Positions 1 through 10,792 are shown, numbered from the stretch's first letter. The stretch: 64,000 nt of DNA from Sedimentibacter sp. zth1 (GCF_017352195.1 NZ_CP071445.1:1426001-1490000); one strand, 5' to 3'. Notes: generated by a model not told the origin, from the letters alone. A program made the numbers and translations.

Positions 1-65
1 TTCCTTCCTGCTTGTGTAGAACATTTTTCAGAACAAGAACTACAATTGTGATTACAAGTACTCAT
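1..65 (-). CDS. Mrp/NBP35-family P-loop ATPase, N-terminal fragment
   Basis: Only the first 21 codons lie in the window; the gene runs off the left edge. The fragment begins MSTCNHNCSSCSEKC, a cysteine-rich leader of the kind found at the N-terminus of clostridial Mrp/ApbC-type iron-sulfur cluster carrier ATPases, ahead of the P-loop that would lie outside the window. An ATG at 63-65 follows a GAGGTGAG ribosome site at 68-75. It is divergent from the HD-GYP gene and has its own promoter candidate at 101-129. The family assignment rests on the short cysteine pattern only. Confidence 0.6.
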   Translation of the reverse strand, partial: MSTCNHNCSSCSEKCSTQAGR

Positions 66-100
66 TTCTCACCTCATACATTTTTTTATTACTAATAATT

Positions 101-129
101 ATAATATATCTATTTATTTTTTTTGTCAA
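101..129 (-). promoter_or_regulatory. sigma-A-type promoter for the Mrp-like gene
   Basis: On the minus strand TTGACA (124-129) is followed after 17 bases by TATTAT (101-106), and the ribosome site starts about 26 bases further on. It is back to back with the promoter at 149-177. Confidence 0.55.
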
Positions 130-148
130 TATCTGCATAATATATAAT

Positions 149-177
149 TTGACAATACACTTCTTGTAGTATATATT
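149..177 (+). promoter_or_regulatory. sigma-A-type promoter for the HD-GYP gene
   Basis: A consensus TTGACA (149-154) is separated by 17 bases from TATATT (172-177). The start codon of the HD-GYP gene is 38 bases downstream of the -10 box. Confidence 0.6.
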
Positions 178-214
178 ATTCATAATAAAATGTATATCTT
201 TTTAGGAGGAATTT

Positions 215-1291
215 ATGATATTTGTTCCTATTGATAGAGTCTGTAAAAACATGGTACTTGCAAGAGATATAAAAATATATAGTTATGATTTAAAAAATAT
301 TGATTTACTGAAAAAAGGACTTAAATTATCTTTAAAAAGCATTGACAGATTAAAGCATATAGGTTATTCTGGTATTTATGTCTATGAAGACAATGAAAAA
401 ACAAAAACCCTAGAGAAACCTAAACAAATATTAAATACTGAATTAAGAGAAAAAGCAATAGATAATATTGAAAAATTATTTCAACATATTGATAATAATG
501 ACAAGGTTAACGATATTTTACTAGAAAATGTTAACAATGTGTCAAATAAAATAGTTGATAACATTGTGCACAACAAACGCTATTTAGTAAATATTATTGA
601 CCTAAAGCTATACGATGACTATACTTATCACCATTCATTAAGTGTATCTGTACTGGCAACATCAATAGGTATTTCTCTTAAATTAAGCAAGAAAAGTTTA
701 TATGAGTTAAGCTTATGTGGAATATTACATGACATCGGAAAAATACAAATTCCACATTATATAATAGCTAAACCATCAAAGCTAACTTTTGAAGAATTTG
801 ATATTATAAAAGAGCACCCTCCAAAGGGTAGCAACTACCTAATTAAAAATAGATTGGTAACAGAGAATATATATAATGGTGTTATGAGTCACCATGAAAA
901 ATATGATGGAACAGGATATCCATATAAACTTAAGGGAGATCAGATACCTTTATTTGGTAGAATTATTGCAATTGCTGATGTCTATGACGCGTTAACTTCA
1001 GATAGACCTTATAGAAAATCTGTTTTACCTTCAGAGGCAATTGAATATATCATGGGGAATAACGGAATTATGTTTGACCCTAAGATAGTAAAAGCTTTTT
1101 TGATGAAAATTGCCCCCTACCCAGTTAATGAATGTGTAAAATTAAGCGATGGTAATGTAGGTATTGTAACTAAAGTTTATTCAGAAAATCCAATTAGACC
1201 AGTAGTTAAATTACTTAACAATACAAATAAAATATATGATTTGTACAATAATCTTAATTTAATGAATGTAACCATCGTTGAAATTATATAA
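215..1291 (+). CDS. HD-GYP domain protein, probable cyclic-di-GMP phosphodiesterase
   Basis: This 358-residue cytoplasmic protein has an N-terminal region of about 130 residues and a complete HD-GYP domain. The metal-binding HDIGK is at residues 172-176, HHEKYDGTGYP at 226-236 carries the diagnostic GYP, and IADVYDALTSDRPYR follows at about 253-267. HD-GYP enzymes hydrolyse c-di-GMP to pGpG or GMP, so this protein probably lowers c-di-GMP and favours motility. No membrane segment or receiver domain is seen, so its input signal is unknown. AGGAGGA at 204-210 sets the ATG start. A PilZ protein, a possible c-di-GMP receptor, lies in the same window at 48973. Confidence 0.9.
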   Translation: MIFVPIDRVCKNMVLARDIKIYSYDLKNIDLLKKGLKLSLKSIDRLKHIGYSGIYVYEDNEKTKTLEKPKQILNTELREKAIDNIEKLFQHIDNNDKVNDILLENVNNVSNKIVDNIVHNKRYLVNIIDLKLYDDYTYHHSLSVSVLATSIGISLKLSKKSLYELSLCGILHDIGKIQIPHYIIAKPSKLTFEEFDIIKEHPPKGSNYLIKNRLVTENIYNGVMSHHEKYDGTGYPYKLKGDQIPLFGRIIAIADVYDALTSDRPYRKSVLPSEAIEYIMGNNGIMFDPKIVKAFLMKIAPYPVNECVKLSDGNVGIVTKVYSENPIRPVVKLLNNTNKIYDLYNNLNLMNVTIVEII

Positions 1292-1304
1292 AAGGGATGA
1301 TAGC

Positions 1305-1523
1305 ATGAAAGATCAAATTACATTGTTTGACTTAGTAAAATTCAATGAAATTCCAGATAAATATATACCTGAAGGTGTGCACTTAAAGAACAAACAATTT
1401 TGGTGTCCATATTGTTCTAATATTGTTGTATTTAAAAGAGATAAAAAATCGGGAGTTATGAGATGCCCAATTTGTAATATTTCTAATAAAGATTTCTGGG
1501 TTAAAAAAATAAACAAGCTATAA
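1305..1523 (+). CDS. small zinc-ribbon protein
   Basis: This 72-residue protein carries two CxxC knuckles, CPYC at residues 34-37 and CPIC at 54-57, the usual four-cysteine zinc ribbon. A TTG 27 bases upstream extends the frame, but the ATG at 1305 has the better-placed purine-rich site (AAAGGGATG) and is preferred. It starts 13 bases after the HD-GYP stop and is probably cotranscribed. Function is unknown; a small nucleic-acid or protein-binding role is typical of such ribbons, but nothing here shows it. Confidence 0.75.
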   Translation: MKDQITLFDLVKFNEIPDKYIPEGVHLKNKQFWCPYCSNIVVFKRDKKSGVMRCPICNISNKDFWVKKINKL

Positions 1524-1529
1524 TCTTAT

Positions 1530-2663
1530 TTATTTTTTTATATCTATATTTTTAATATTTTCTAATTGAAAATTTTCCATATTTTTTTCTCTTAACCTTG
1601 CTTTTATAGTATCTTCTATTATAGTCTTTATAAGAACAACGCTAGGAACGCCCAAAATCATTCCTACTGGTCCAAGCATAGAACCTCCTACAATTACTGC
1701 ACTTACAACCCAAAAAGGTGAAACTCCAACGTTATTTCCAACAATTTTTGGATCAATAAAATTTCCATCTAGCTGTCCGATAATTATTATTATTATCAAT
1801 GCTGTCAATGCCTTGCTAGGGCTAATAATAAAACATACAACTACAACTGGAACAGCTCCAATAATAGGTCCAAAATATGGTATTAGATTAAATATTCCTA
1901 TTATACTACCCATTAAAGGTGCATAAGGAACCTTAAATATTGAAAATACAATGATTGAAATTACTCCTACTATCAATGAATCGATTAGCTTACCAACCAA
2001 ATAACTCTTGAAAATTCTATTTGCATTTGTAGCTGTTTCAAATACAAACTCAGATTTTCTTTCAGGGAAAAATGCATACACCAACCTTTTAGCTCTTGCA
2101 ATTAAATCTTCTTTTTCTATCAACATATATAACGCCAATATGAAGCTAGTCACAATTGTTAAAATACTTGAACCAATTGTTGTCACAGAGTTAAGCAAGA
2201 AATTAGAAATAAATTTTATTAATTCATTTATTTTAACTTTAATATCTTCACTTAGTTTCAACGCATCATTTGCCATTTCGATTAGATACTCGTTATCAAT
2301 TTTTCCAATTACTTCTTCTAACATACTATTAAAATCTTCTTTACTGCTATTTATAACAAAGTTCACAACCGCATTAGCGTTATCAATAACTTTAGGTATT
2401 AATACTGAAATAATCAAAGAAATAATTCCTATAAGTAAAATACATGACAAAAGAATAGCTTGTATTCTCCTGATTTTAAACTTTTTAATTAGTGCTCTTA
2501 CTAAGGAATCTAACAAATAAGCAATTGCAAATGATATAATTAATGGTTTACTAACATTAAGCAAAAATACAATAACCTCAGGCCTAAATATAACTAGCAA
2601 TCCAAATAATGATACCAAAATTATAGGTAATACCGTTTTACATAAATTTTTTGTATTGTTCAT
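1530..2663 (-). CDS. AI-2E family transporter (YtvI/PerM type membrane protein)
   Basis: This 377-residue polytopic membrane protein has paired hydrophobic helices at the N-terminus (about residues 10-55 and 65-90), a polar insert with amphipathic helices (about 95-145), and a C-terminal hydrophobic half with the family segments YLVGKLIDSLIVGV and FNLIPYFGPIIGA, rich in glycine and proline. Some family members export autoinducer-2 and others act as Na+/H+ antiporters, so the substrate cannot be told from sequence. ATG follows AAAGGGAG. It begins 11 bases after pyk and is the last gene of the dnaE-pfkA-pyk run. Its end converges with the zinc-ribbon gene with only 6 bases between. Confidence 0.85.
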   Translation of the reverse strand: MNNTKNLCKTVLPIILVSLFGLLVIFRPEVIVFLLNVSKPLIISFAIAYLLDSLVRALIKKFKIRRIQAILLSCILLIGIISLIISVLIPKVIDNANAVVNFVINSSKEDFNSMLEEVIGKIDNEYLIEMANDALKLSEDIKVKINELIKFISNFLLNSVTTIGSSILTIVTSFILALYMLIEKEDLIARAKRLVYAFFPERKSEFVFETATNANRIFKSYLVGKLIDSLIVGVISIIVFSIFKVPYAPLMGSIIGIFNLIPYFGPIIGAVPVVVVCFIISPSKALTALIIIIIIGQLDGNFIDPKIVGNNVGVSPFWVVSAVIVGGSMLGPVGMILGVPSVVLIKTIIEDTIKARLREKNMENFQLENIKNIDIKK

Positions 2664-2674
2664 ACAATCTCCCT

Positions 2675-4432
2675 TTACAATATTTTGGCTTCACCTCTAT
2701 AAACAACACCTGTTTTACCTGAAATTGTTAATAACTCTCCATCATGTATCTTATTCATACAATCTGTTGCACCAACGACAACCTCTTTTCCTAACTCCAT
2801 TGATACTATAAATGCGTGTGAAGTAAGTCCACCCTCTTCAACAATTATACCTGATGCTTTTTCCATATATTCTACTACATCTTTATATGTTGACCTCATA
2901 ACAAGGATATCCCCCTCGTTAAATCTACCTTCTAATTCTTCTGTACGATAAGCTTTTACTGCCTTAGCAGTTACAGTTTTAGTACCATATCCAACCTTTT
3001 TATATAATAATTCACTTACAATATGAATTTTTAGAAGATTTGTACTTCCTGAAACACCTACTGGTACTCCAGCTGTTATGATAACCAAATCCCCGTTTTC
3101 TATATATCCTTCCTCTAATGCTCTATTTACTGACAATTCTATAACTTCATCTGTAGTTTTCATTGTTTTTGTTTTAATTGGATAAACTCCATAGTAAATA
3201 GAAAGTTGTCTCATCACTCTTTCAGATTCTGTTGTAGCAATTATTGGCGATTTAGGTCTAAATTTAGAAATTGCTTTAGCAGTATATCCTGATGAAGTTG
3301 CGCTAATTATTGCAGCTGTTTTTAAATCTAAACAAGTTCTACAAGTTGCTAAACCAATTGAATCCGTGATAGAACAATTGCTACTTGAATATTTTGAATT
3401 TAGTATTTCATTATAATTTAAAGAATCCTCAATCATTACAGCTATCTTATGCATTGTTTTAACTGCTTCGACAGGATAACTACCTGCTGCTGTTTCACCA
3501 GAAAGCATAATAGCATCTGTTCCTTCAAATATTGAAGTTGCAACATCCGATACCTCAGCCCTAGTCGGTCTTGGATTTCTTATCATAGAATCTAGCATTT
3601 GTGTTGCTGTTATAACTGGTTTACCCTCCTTATTACATTTAGTTATTAATTCATTTTGAACTAGTGGAACTTCTTCTAATGGTATTTCAACTCCTAAATC
3701 ACCTCTAGCAACCATTATACCGTCAGATGCATTTAGTATTTCATTGATATTTTGAACGCCTTCTCTATTTTCAATTTTTGATATTATTTGAATATATTCT
3801 GCGTTATTATCTTCTAGTATCTTCCTAATTGATAAAACGTCACTTGCTTTTCTAATAAATGAAGCTGCTATAAAATCAACATCTTGCTCTATACCAAATA
3901 TTATATCATCTATATCCTTTTGTGTAAGTGCTGGTAGCATAATTTTTGTATCAGGAACATTTACACCCTTTTTATTTTTTATCACTCCACTATTAAGCAC
4001 TTCACACTTCACATCAGTATCATTAATTTTTTCTTTAACAACAAGTGCTATAAGTCCATCATCTATCAATACTCTTTCATCTACATTTAATTCTTTTGCA
4101 AAATTTTCATATGTAACACTACAAATATTTTTATTACCCAATATATCTCTAGTTGTTAAAATGAAATCTTGACCTGTTTCAACTTCAATTGAACCATTTT
4201 CAAAATCTCTTGTTCTTATTTCTGGTCCCTTTGTATCTAGCATTATTGCTACGGGCTTATCTAGCTGCTCTCTAACTTTTTTTATTGTATTTATTCTTAA
4301 CGCATGTTCGTCGTGTGTACCATGTGAAAAATTCAGCCTTGCAACATTTAATCCTGCTAAAACTAATTGTTTAAATACCTCTTCTTTTTCAGAAGCTGGA
4401 CCTATTGTACATACTATTTTTGTTTTTCTCAA
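2675..4432 (-). CDS. pyk: pyruvate kinase with C-terminal PEP-utilizer domain
   Basis: This enzyme converts phosphoenolpyruvate and ADP to pyruvate and ATP, the last step of glycolysis. Visible family marks are the N-terminal TKIVCTIGPAS, MLDTKGPEIRT, the metal- and substrate-binding ISKIENREG and the signature around VARGDLGVEIPLEEVP. At 585 residues it is about 110 longer than the short form. The extra C-terminus is the swivelling PEP-utilizer domain, with a TSHA motif whose histidine is residue 539, as in Bacillus and many Clostridia. The start is TTG at 4430-4432 behind a strong AGGAGG. It follows pfkA by 16 bases, so the two irreversible steps of glycolysis are made together. Confidence 0.97.
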   Translation of the reverse strand: MRKTKIVCTIGPASEKEEVFKQLVLAGLNVARLNFSHGTHDEHALRINTIKKVREQLDKPVAIMLDTKGPEIRTRDFENGSIEVETGQDFILTTRDILGNKNICSVTYENFAKELNVDERVLIDDGLIALVVKEKINDTDVKCEVLNSGVIKNKKGVNVPDTKIMLPALTQKDIDDIIFGIEQDVDFIAASFIRKASDVLSIRKILEDNNAEYIQIISKIENREGVQNINEILNASDGIMVARGDLGVEIPLEEVPLVQNELITKCNKEGKPVITATQMLDSMIRNPRPTRAEVSDVATSIFEGTDAIMLSGETAAGSYPVEAVKTMHKIAVMIEDSLNYNEILNSKYSSSNCSITDSIGLATCRTCLDLKTAAIISATSSGYTAKAISKFRPKSPIIATTESERVMRQLSIYYGVYPIKTKTMKTTDEVIELSVNRALEEGYIENGDLVIITAGVPVGVSGSTNLLKIHIVSELLYKKVGYGTKTVTAKAVKAYRTEELEGRFNEGDILVMRSTYKDVVEYMEKASGIIVEEGGLTSHAFIVSMELGKEVVVGATDCMNKIHDGELLTISGKTGVVYRGEAKIL

Positions 4433-4448
4433 TTCAATTACCTCCTAA

Positions 4449-5411
4449 TTAAATAGACAGAATTTTTGTTAATTCGTACGATTCATTATCAAATACTTTT
4501 TCTGTTTTCAAAGCTTCAACTATATCCATATCAAAAACACTACCATCTCTTACACCTAGTGCTCTTGAATAATTTTCCTCTAATAATAAGCTAACTGCCT
4601 TTGCACCCATCTTACTACCAATTAATCTATCAAACGCTGATGGAGTCCCCCCTCTTTGAGTATATCCAAGTACAGAATATTTAGTATTAGTTTTAGTTAT
4701 TTCTCCAATTTTCTTGCTAATAGTTTTAGCATCTCCTGCGCCCTCTGCTAATACTACGATACTATGTCTTTTTCCCCTTATTCTACCTTGCATAATTTTA
4801 TCACATACTTCTTCGATGCTATATGGCATTTCTGGTAAAATTACCATTTCAGCGCCACCTGCAAGTCCAGCATATAATGCAATATCACCGCAATTTCTTC
4901 CCATTACCTCTATAACATTTGTATTACCATGAGAAGAAGAAGTATCTCTTATTTTACTTATTGCATCTAAGACTGTTTCAAGTGCTGTGAAAAATCCAAG
5001 TGTATATTGTGTATAAGCTAAATCATTATCTATTGTTCCAGGTATTGCTATTGTTGGAATCCCGACATCACTAAGTTTTTTTGAACCTTGAAATGTTCCA
5101 TCTCCACCAATTGTAACCAATCCTTCAATACCCAAATATTTCATATTCTTAATTGCTTGATTAAATCCCAGCTCTTCTTTAAACTCTATACATCTTGCAC
5201 TACCTAATATTGTACCACCTCTATGAATTATATCTGCAACAGAAGATAAATTCATATCCATTGTATCATTATCTATTAAACCCTTGTAACCATCTTTTAT
5301 GCCAATTACTTTCACTCCATTGTATATTCCATATCTTACAACCGCCCTTATTGCATCATTCATTCCTGGTGCATCTCCACCACTTGTTAAAACTCCGATT
5401 GTTCTCATCAT
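4449..5411 (-). CDS. pfkA: ATP-dependent 6-phosphofructokinase
   Basis: This enzyme phosphorylates fructose 6-phosphate to fructose 1,6-bisphosphate. The ATP-binding [13 protein letters not shown] is at the N-terminus, GGDGTFQGS follows near residue 100, and the catalytic PGTIDND lies near 125. The length of 320 residues is that of the bacterial allosteric enzyme. An upstream in-frame GTG overlaps the GAGGG ribosome site, so the ATG at 5409-5411 is chosen; the next codon is also ATG and could equally serve. It starts within a few bases of the dnaE stop, pointing to translational coupling in a dnaE-pfkA-pyk operon. Confidence 0.97.
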   Translation of the reverse strand: MMRTIGVLTSGGDAPGMNDAIRAVVRYGIYNGVKVIGIKDGYKGLIDNDTMDMNLSSVADIIHRGGTILGSARCIEFKEELGFNQAIKNMKYLGIEGLVTIGGDGTFQGSKKLSDVGIPTIAIPGTIDNDLAYTQYTLGFFTALETVLDAISKIRDTSSSHGNTNVIEVMGRNCGDIALYAGLAGGAEMVILPEMPYSIEEVCDKIMQGRIRGKRHSIVVLAEGAGDAKTISKKIGEITKTNTKYSVLGYTQRGGTPSAFDRLIGSKMGAKAVSLLLEENYSRALGVRDGSVFDMDIVEALKTEKVFDNESYELTKILSI

Positions 5412-5422
5412 ATTCACCCTCT

Positions 5423-8400
5423 TTACTTAATTATAACATTTTCCTTTCCAAGCAATTTTATCAAATTATTAATTAAATCATTATTATTATTAATATCTAC
5501 CCATTCTTCTTGAGGTATAACCATTTTTGATTTTTCAAGTTTACTATAAAGCAATACCTCATTGCTACCTTTCGAAGCATTTAAAATATCATACAATTCA
5601 GTTTTGATTTTTCTGAAGTGTTTAATACTTTCAATTTGCAAATATAGCTTATTGCTCTTCTTCACTTCACTTATAGGAACTATTTTATTGCATATTATTT
5701 TCAAATTATCATCCTCATGAACACTTAGTATTCCGTAAACCAATATTATACTATCATCAAAAATGTATTTATTATATTTATTAAATATTTTCGGAAACAC
5801 TATAACTTCAATATCTCCGTATAAATCTTCAACAGTTATAAATGACATTGTATTGTTATTTTTTGTAACCTTATTTTGCTTTTTAATTATTAAACCGCCA
5901 ATAACTACTTTGTCACCATCTTTTAATTTGTTACCACTTTTATTTAAAGATGTATCTTTTATATCAAGTAGCTCACTGCAATTCGTAGTAGTATTGCTTT
6001 CCAATAATTCCTCATATTGCGAAAGTGGATGACCACTTAAATATACACCCATAACATCCTTTTCCATTGACAAAATGTCTTTTTGATTAAATTCTTTAAC
6101 ATTAGGTAGATTATTGTCATTATGATAATTATCGGCATCATCATTTCCTTCAAAAAGAGATAACTGACCTTCAATTATTCTTCTTTTCTGATATAGTATA
6201 CCATCTATTATATTTTCATATACTACTATTAACTGGGATCTTTTGCATCCTAATGAATCAAAAGCACCACATTTAATCAAAGACTCTATTTGTCTTTTAT
6301 TCAACACTAAAGTATCAACCTTGTTGCAAAAATCCATAAATGAAGTATATTGGCCTTTTTCTTTCCTAGTTTTAACTATTTCTTGAATTACGTTTGTACC
6401 AACGTTTTTTATAGCTTTTAATCCAAAACGTATTTTACCTTTTGATACAATGAATTTGCCTTCACTTTCATTTATATCTGGAGACAATATTTCTACACCT
6501 ATTTTTTTACACTCTCTAATATAAAGTGCAATAGAATTTGAACTACCCATAACACTAGTCATAAGAGAAGCCATGAATTCAACAGGATAATAACATTTTA
6601 AAAATGCTGTTTGATAGGCGATAACTGCATAAGCAACAGAGTGTGCCTTAGGAAAGGCATATTTAGCAAATTCTATCATTAAATCATATATTTCATTTGC
6701 TATCTTTTCATTAACTCCATTTCTTATTGCTCCTTTAATTTCAATATTTCCATTTAAATAAAGCTTTCCATGAATAAAATTTTCTCTTTCTTCTTGCATG
6801 ATTTTCATCTTTTTCTTGCTCATTGCACGTCTTAGCAAATCAGAACGTCCCATAGAAAATCCTGCTATATCTCTTACTATTTGCATTACCTGCTCTTGAT
6901 ATACCATGCATCCATATGTTTCTTTCAAAATATGTTCAAGTAAAGGATGCAAGTATCTTATATTACTTGGATTTTTACTATTTTTTACATATGTAGGTAT
7001 TTGACCCATGGGTCCAGGTCTATAAAGAGCATTAGCTGCAGCAATATTTTCAAATTTAGTCGGTTTAAATTCTTTTAAAAATGCTCTCATGCCAGTACTT
7101 TCAAACTGGAATACGCCTAATGTATCAGCTCGTGTAAACAATTTGTACACATTTTGATCTTCATAATTGCAGTTATCAAAGTCTATTTTTATATTATGAT
7201 TTTTTTTAATCAAACTTACTGCATCCTGTATAACTGTCAATGTTCTTAAACTTAAGAAATCCATTTTCAATAGGCCTAATTCCTCTAGTTCAGTCATGTT
7301 AAATTGAGTGGTTATTATATCTTTGTTTTTAGATAATGGTACATACTCAGTTACATCATCTTTTGATATAAGAACACCAGCAGCATGTGTAGATATATGT
7401 CTTGGAAGTCCTTCTACTTTTAATGCTATATCTATAAGTTCTTTTATTCTATTGTCATTTTCATATGTTTCTTTTAAATCTTTATTCAACTCTAAAGCCT
7501 TTGTTATAGTCATACCATGAGTCATAGGTATTTTTTTTGCTACAAAATCAACATCAGAATACGGTATACTTAAAACTCTTCCAACATCTCTAATAGCAGC
7601 ACGTGCCGCCATAGTTCCAAATGTGACTATTTGAGCAACTCTATTTTTACCATACTTTTTTATTACATAATCTATAACTTCTTCACGTCTTTCATAACAA
7701 AAATCTACATCTATATCAGGCATACTTACTCTTTCTGGGTTTAAAAATCTTTCAAAAATAAGCTTATGCTTTATTGGATCTATATTAGTGATTTTTAAGC
7801 TATATGCTACTATACTACCCGCGCCAGAACCACGTCCTGGACCTACCATAATATTGTTATCCTTTGCGTACTTTATAAAATCCCATACAATTAAGAAATA
7901 ATCTATATAGCCCATTTTCTCAATAACTGAAATTTCATAATTTAATCTATCTTGTATCTCATTTGTTATTTTTATATATCTTTTTTCTAAGCCTTCTTGG
8001 CATAAATGTCTAAAATATTCATTTTTTTTATAATTATTAGGGATTGGGAATTCAGGTAAATGAACTGTATCAAAGTCTAATTTAACATTGCACCTTTGTG
8101 CAATTCTATATGAATTTTCCAATGCTTCTATTGGAAATAGCTGTTTCATTTCATTATAGCTTTTTAAATAAAATTCACTTGAAGGAAATTTCATTCTATC
8201 TTCATTGATTAGCTTTTGCATTTGTATACACAATAGCACATCATGAAATTTATAGTCTTCTTTATTTATATAGTGTATATCATTTGTTGCAACCAAAGGT
8301 ATATTCAATTCTTTTGAAATATTGATAAGGCCTCTATTGACTATCTTTTGCTTATTCATACCATGATCTTGCATTTCTAAAAAGAAATTACCCTTGCCAA

Positions 8401-8902
8401 ATATATCTTGATATAATAAAGCTTTTTCTTTAGCCCTTTCATAGTCATTATTAATAATGTTAGCTTGAACTTCTCCAGCTAAACATGCACTTAATGCTAT
8501 TATTCCTTTACTATATTTTCTTAATGTATCATAATCAACTCTCGGCTTATAGTAAAAGCCTTCAATAAATCCTGCAGAGCAAATTTTTATGATATTTTTA
8601 AACCCTTCGTAATTTTCTGCAAGTAAAACCAAATGATACTGACCTTTGTCTTTTTGAGGGTTCTTATCATACATACTTCTTGGCGATATGTAAGCTTCAA
8701 ATCCAAGTATTGGTTTAATACCTTCTTTTACAGCTTGTTTATAAAATTCTACGACTCCATACATAACACCATGATCAGTTATAGCCAAGCTATCCATACC
8801 AAGTTCTTTAGACTTTTTTATAAGCTCAGTTATTCTACATGCTCCATCTAGCAAGCTATACTCTGTATGTACATGCAAATGTGTAAATTTTTTTCCATCC
8901 AT
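5423..8902 (-). CDS. dnaE: DNA polymerase III alpha subunit, DnaE type
   Basis: This is a replicative C-family DNA polymerase of 1159 residues. An N-terminal PHP domain opens with [13 protein letters not shown] (residues 8-20). The polymerase core has [10 protein letters not shown] at 354-363 and PDIDVDF at 395-401 with the catalytic aspartates. A C-terminal OB-fold region (about 980-1070) includes [10 protein letters not shown]. It lacks the inserted 3'-5' exonuclease of PolC, so it is the DnaE form, which in Firmicutes works beside PolC. ATG follows AAGGAGGG. Its promoter candidate is at 8924-8952 and it leads the dnaE-pfkA-pyk operon. Confidence 0.97.
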   Translation of the reverse strand: MDGKKFTHLHVHTEYSLLDGACRITELIKKSKELGMDSLAITDHGVMYGVVEFYKQAVKEGIKPILGFEAYISPRSMYDKNPQKDKGQYHLVLLAENYEGFKNIIKICSAGFIEGFYYKPRVDYDTLRKYSKGIIALSACLAGEVQANIINNDYERAKEKALLYQDIFGKGNFFLEMQDHGMNKQKIVNRGLINISKELNIPLVATNDIHYINKEDYKFHDVLLCIQMQKLINEDRMKFPSSEFYLKSYNEMKQLFPIEALENSYRIAQRCNVKLDFDTVHLPEFPIPNNYKKNEYFRHLCQEGLEKRYIKITNEIQDRLNYEISVIEKMGYIDYFLIVWDFIKYAKDNNIMVGPGRGSGAGSIVAYSLKITNIDPIKHKLIFERFLNPERVSMPDIDVDFCYERREEVIDYVIKKYGKNRVAQIVTFGTMAARAAIRDVGRVLSIPYSDVDFVAKKIPMTHGMTITKALELNKDLKETYENDNRIKELIDIALKVEGLPRHISTHAAGVLISKDDVTEYVPLSKNKDIITTQFNMTELEELGLLKMDFLSLRTLTVIQDAVSLIKKNHNIKIDFDNCNYEDQNVYKLFTRADTLGVFQFESTGMRAFLKEFKPTKFENIAAANALYRPGPMGQIPTYVKNSKNPSNIRYLHPLLEHILKETYGCMVYQEQVMQIVRDIAGFSMGRSDLLRRAMSKKKMKIMQEERENFIHGKLYLNGNIEIKGAIRNGVNEKIANEIYDLMIEFAKYAFPKAHSVAYAVIAYQTAFLKCYYPVEFMASLMTSVMGSSNSIALYIRECKKIGVEILSPDINESEGKFIVSKGKIRFGLKAIKNVGTNVIQEIVKTRKEKGQYTSFMDFCNKVDTLVLNKRQIESLIKCGAFDSLGCKRSQLIVVYENIIDGILYQKRRIIEGQLSLFEGNDDADNYHNDNNLPNVKEFNQKDILSMEKDVMGVYLSGHPLSQYEELLESNTTTNCSELLDIKDTSLNKSGNKLKDGDKVVIGGLIIKKQNKVTKNNNTMSFITVEDLYGDIEVIVFPKIFNKYNKYIFDDSIILVYGILSVHEDDNLKIICNKIVPISEVKKSNKLYLQIESIKHFRKIKTELYDILNASKGSNEVLLYSKLEKSKMVIPQEEWVDINNNNDLINNLIKLLGKENVIIK

Positions 8903-8923
8903 AAAATTCCCTCCTTAAAAGCA

Positions 8924-8952
8924 ATTTTAACATTAATACATAGCTTTTTCAA
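8924..8952 (-). promoter_or_regulatory. sigma-A-type promoter for dnaE-pfkA-pyk
   Basis: On the minus strand TTGAAA (8947-8952) and TAAAAT (8924-8929) are separated by 17 bases, just upstream of the dnaE ribosome site. Confidence 0.45.
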
Positions 8953-9031
8953 TAAATTACAAGAAAATTTCTAGCTGTTTTTAGTGTAGAAGAATATAGT
9001 TTTTTATATCTCTAAAACTAACTGTTTGCAT

Positions 9032-9060
9032 AAAAAAAGCTCCTTACTATAAAAAGAAGC
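9032..9060 (-). terminator. rho-independent terminator after the CNNM-type gene
   Basis: On the minus strand a 7-base stem (GCTTCTT with AAGGAGC, one G-T pair) around an 8-base loop is followed by seven T. It begins 13 bases after the stop of the membrane protein gene and separates it from dnaE. Confidence 0.7.
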
Positions 9061-9072
9061 CTATAATTTATT

Positions 9073-10314
9073 TTAAAATTTCTGAACACAAATTTCATTA
9101 ACACGTTTAGATTCTGCCTTTGTAACAGTAATCTTTAAATTATCTATTTCTATTAAATCTCCCTCTTCAGGAATCCTATCAAAGTTCTTGACTACCCAAC
9201 CATTAACAGTAGAATAATCATCATCGTCATAATCAATTCCTAATTCAAGATATTCAACCATATCTTCTATGTCTGCATTACACGAAACAATATATTTATT
9301 ATCGTCTAACTTTCTAAAATGTGTTAATATTTCATCATGTTCATCCCAAATATCACCAACAAGTTCTTCTATGATATCCTCTAATGTAACTAATCCTTCA
9401 GTTCCTCCATACTCATCAACAACTATAGCCATATGTGTTTTAGATTGTTGCAATTCTCTCAATAAGCTTGATATTTTTTTGTTTGGCATAACATACAATA
9501 CATTACTAATAATTGATTTTATACCGGATTTTTCTTTACTAAGAGCCTTATAAAAATCTTTTTCATGTATTACACCGACTATATGATCTATGGTTTCTTT
9601 ATAAACAGGTAATCTTGAAAAACCATTCTCAACAAAAATTTGTTTGACATGTTCTAAAGAATCATTTTCTTCTATAGCTATAACATCAATTCTTGGTGTA
9701 TAAATATCTTCAGCATTAACATCATCAAATTCTATAGCTGAACGAATAAGCTCACTCTCATGCTTATTTATAACACCCTCACTTTCTACTTCATCAATAA
9801 TAGTTTTTAATTCTTCCTCAGTTATTGACGGTTCTACCTTTTTCTTAATTAACTTATCTAATACTTTTCTAACTAAAGAAAAAACAAAGTTAAGTGGTGC
9901 TAAAATAATACTAAAAAATTTAATAATACCTACTGTTGCTAATACAAATTTTTCCGGATATTCTTTTGCCAATGTCTTTGGAGTAATTTCTCCAAATATT
10001 AAAACCAATACTGTCATTACTACCGTAGAAACTGTTACACCTGAATTTGGAAACCACCTAGTAAACAATATTGTTGCTAATGATGCAGAAGTAATATTTA
10101 CAATATTATTTCCAATAAGTATTGTAGATAGAAGTTTATCATATTTTTCTGATATATCCAAAACACTTTGGGCCTTTTTATCTCCCATATTAGCTAAATT
10201 TTTAATTCTGATTTTGTTAAAGCTAGTAAATGCAGTCTCTGTTGCTGAAAAATAAGAAGACAAACAAATTAAAGCAAATAACGCAATGACCAGACTAATC
10301 CCGTCACCGTCCAT
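9073..10314 (-). CDS. CNNM/CorC (HlyC) family membrane protein with CBS pair
   Basis: This 413-residue protein shows the family order: an N-terminal DUF21 membrane domain with about four helices (residues 5-160, including SYFSATETAFTSFN and IFGEITPKTLA), a paired CBS domain (about 200-325, including YTPRIDVIAIE and VDEYGGTEGLVTLEDIIEELVG, given here in part), and a C-terminal CorC_HlyC domain (about 335-410, with VNGWV). Family members are often annotated as hemolysins but are thought to move or sense magnesium or cobalt. It is a single gene with its own promoter (10378-10406) and terminator. Confidence 0.9.
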   Translation of the reverse strand: MDGDGISLVIALFALICLSSYFSATETAFTSFNKIRIKNLANMGDKKAQSVLDISEKYDKLLSTILIGNNIVNITSASLATILFTRWFPNSGVTVSTVVMTVLVLIFGEITPKTLAKEYPEKFVLATVGIIKFFSIILAPLNFVFSLVRKVLDKLIKKKVEPSITEEELKTIIDEVESEGVINKHESELIRSAIEFDDVNAEDIYTPRIDVIAIEENDSLEHVKQIFVENGFSRLPVYKETIDHIVGVIHEKDFYKALSKEKSGIKSIISNVLYVMPNKKISSLLRELQQSKTHMAIVVDEYGGTEGLVTLEDIIEELVGDIWDEHDEILTHFRKLDDNKYIVSCNADIEDMVEYLELGIDYDDDDYSTVNGWVVKNFDRIPEEGDLIEIDNLKITVTKAESKRVNEICVQKF

Positions 10315-10346
10315 TAATTAATCACACTCCGTTTAAAATGAATTTT

Positions 10347-10364
10347 GTAGTATAAATATACTAC
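10347..10364. repeat. 8-base inverted repeat in the leader of the CNNM-type gene
   Basis: GTAGTATA, two bases, TATACTAC form a perfect palindrome between the promoter at 10378-10406 and the start codon at 10314. It could be an operator or an mRNA hairpin; nothing in the sequence decides. Confidence 0.4.
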
Positions 10365-10377
10365 TATATAGTACATA

Positions 10378-10406
10378 ATTATAATATACTATAATATTAA
10401 TGTCAA
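10378..10406 (-). promoter_or_regulatory. consensus sigma-A promoter for the CNNM-type gene
   Basis: On the minus strand a perfect TTGACA (10401-10406) and a perfect TATAAT (10378-10383) are 17 bases apart. Confidence 0.7.
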
Positions 10407-10501
10407 TGTTTCTTGCATAATTAGATATACTTGTACAAAAATATGAATATTTTTTAATAAATAGTAAAAAATAATATCATACTATTACGAAAGGAATGAG
10501 C

Positions 10502-10753
10502 ATGTTGCACAATGTATACATAGACTCCAAAAAGTGGAAAGATAAACTAAATAAGATTATTAAGTATTCACATGATACTAATTTGCCTGAGAGTACAATT
10601 GAAAAATGCATTAAACCAATTATTTCTTTTACTATTTTAACAACTTCACCAGATACAGAACCTGAGAAACTTTTCTACGAAATGTGGCATAAAGCAAATA
10701 GTAAAGAGAAACATTCATTAACAAAAATGCTTTTAAAAATAATTAGAGAATAA
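10502..10753 (+). CDS. small uncharacterised protein
   Basis: I do not recognise this 83-residue, charged, mostly helical protein without signal peptide or membrane segment. An ATG at 10496 sits directly against the GAAAGGA ribosome site, so the second ATG at 10502, six bases after that site, is preferred. It is divergent from the CNNM-type gene and followed by a GC-rich hairpin at 10770-10792. A lone gene with a good ribosome site and a hairpin behind it is likely real. Confidence 0.55.
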   Translation: MLHNVYIDSKKWKDKLNKIIKYSHDTNLPESTIEKCIKPIISFTILTTSPDTEPEKLFYEMWHKANSKEKHSLTKMLLKIIRE

Positions 10754-10769
10754 CATTATCACAATAAAT

Positions 10770-10792
10770 TAGGGGGGATCCACCTCCCCCTA
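10770..10792. terminator. GC-rich hairpin between convergent genes
   Basis: TAGGGGG pairs perfectly with CCCCCTA around a 9-base loop; the right arm includes the stop codon of the ABC permease gene. The T-rich tail is weak on both strands, so it may be a bidirectional terminator or a 3' stabilising hairpin. Confidence 0.5.
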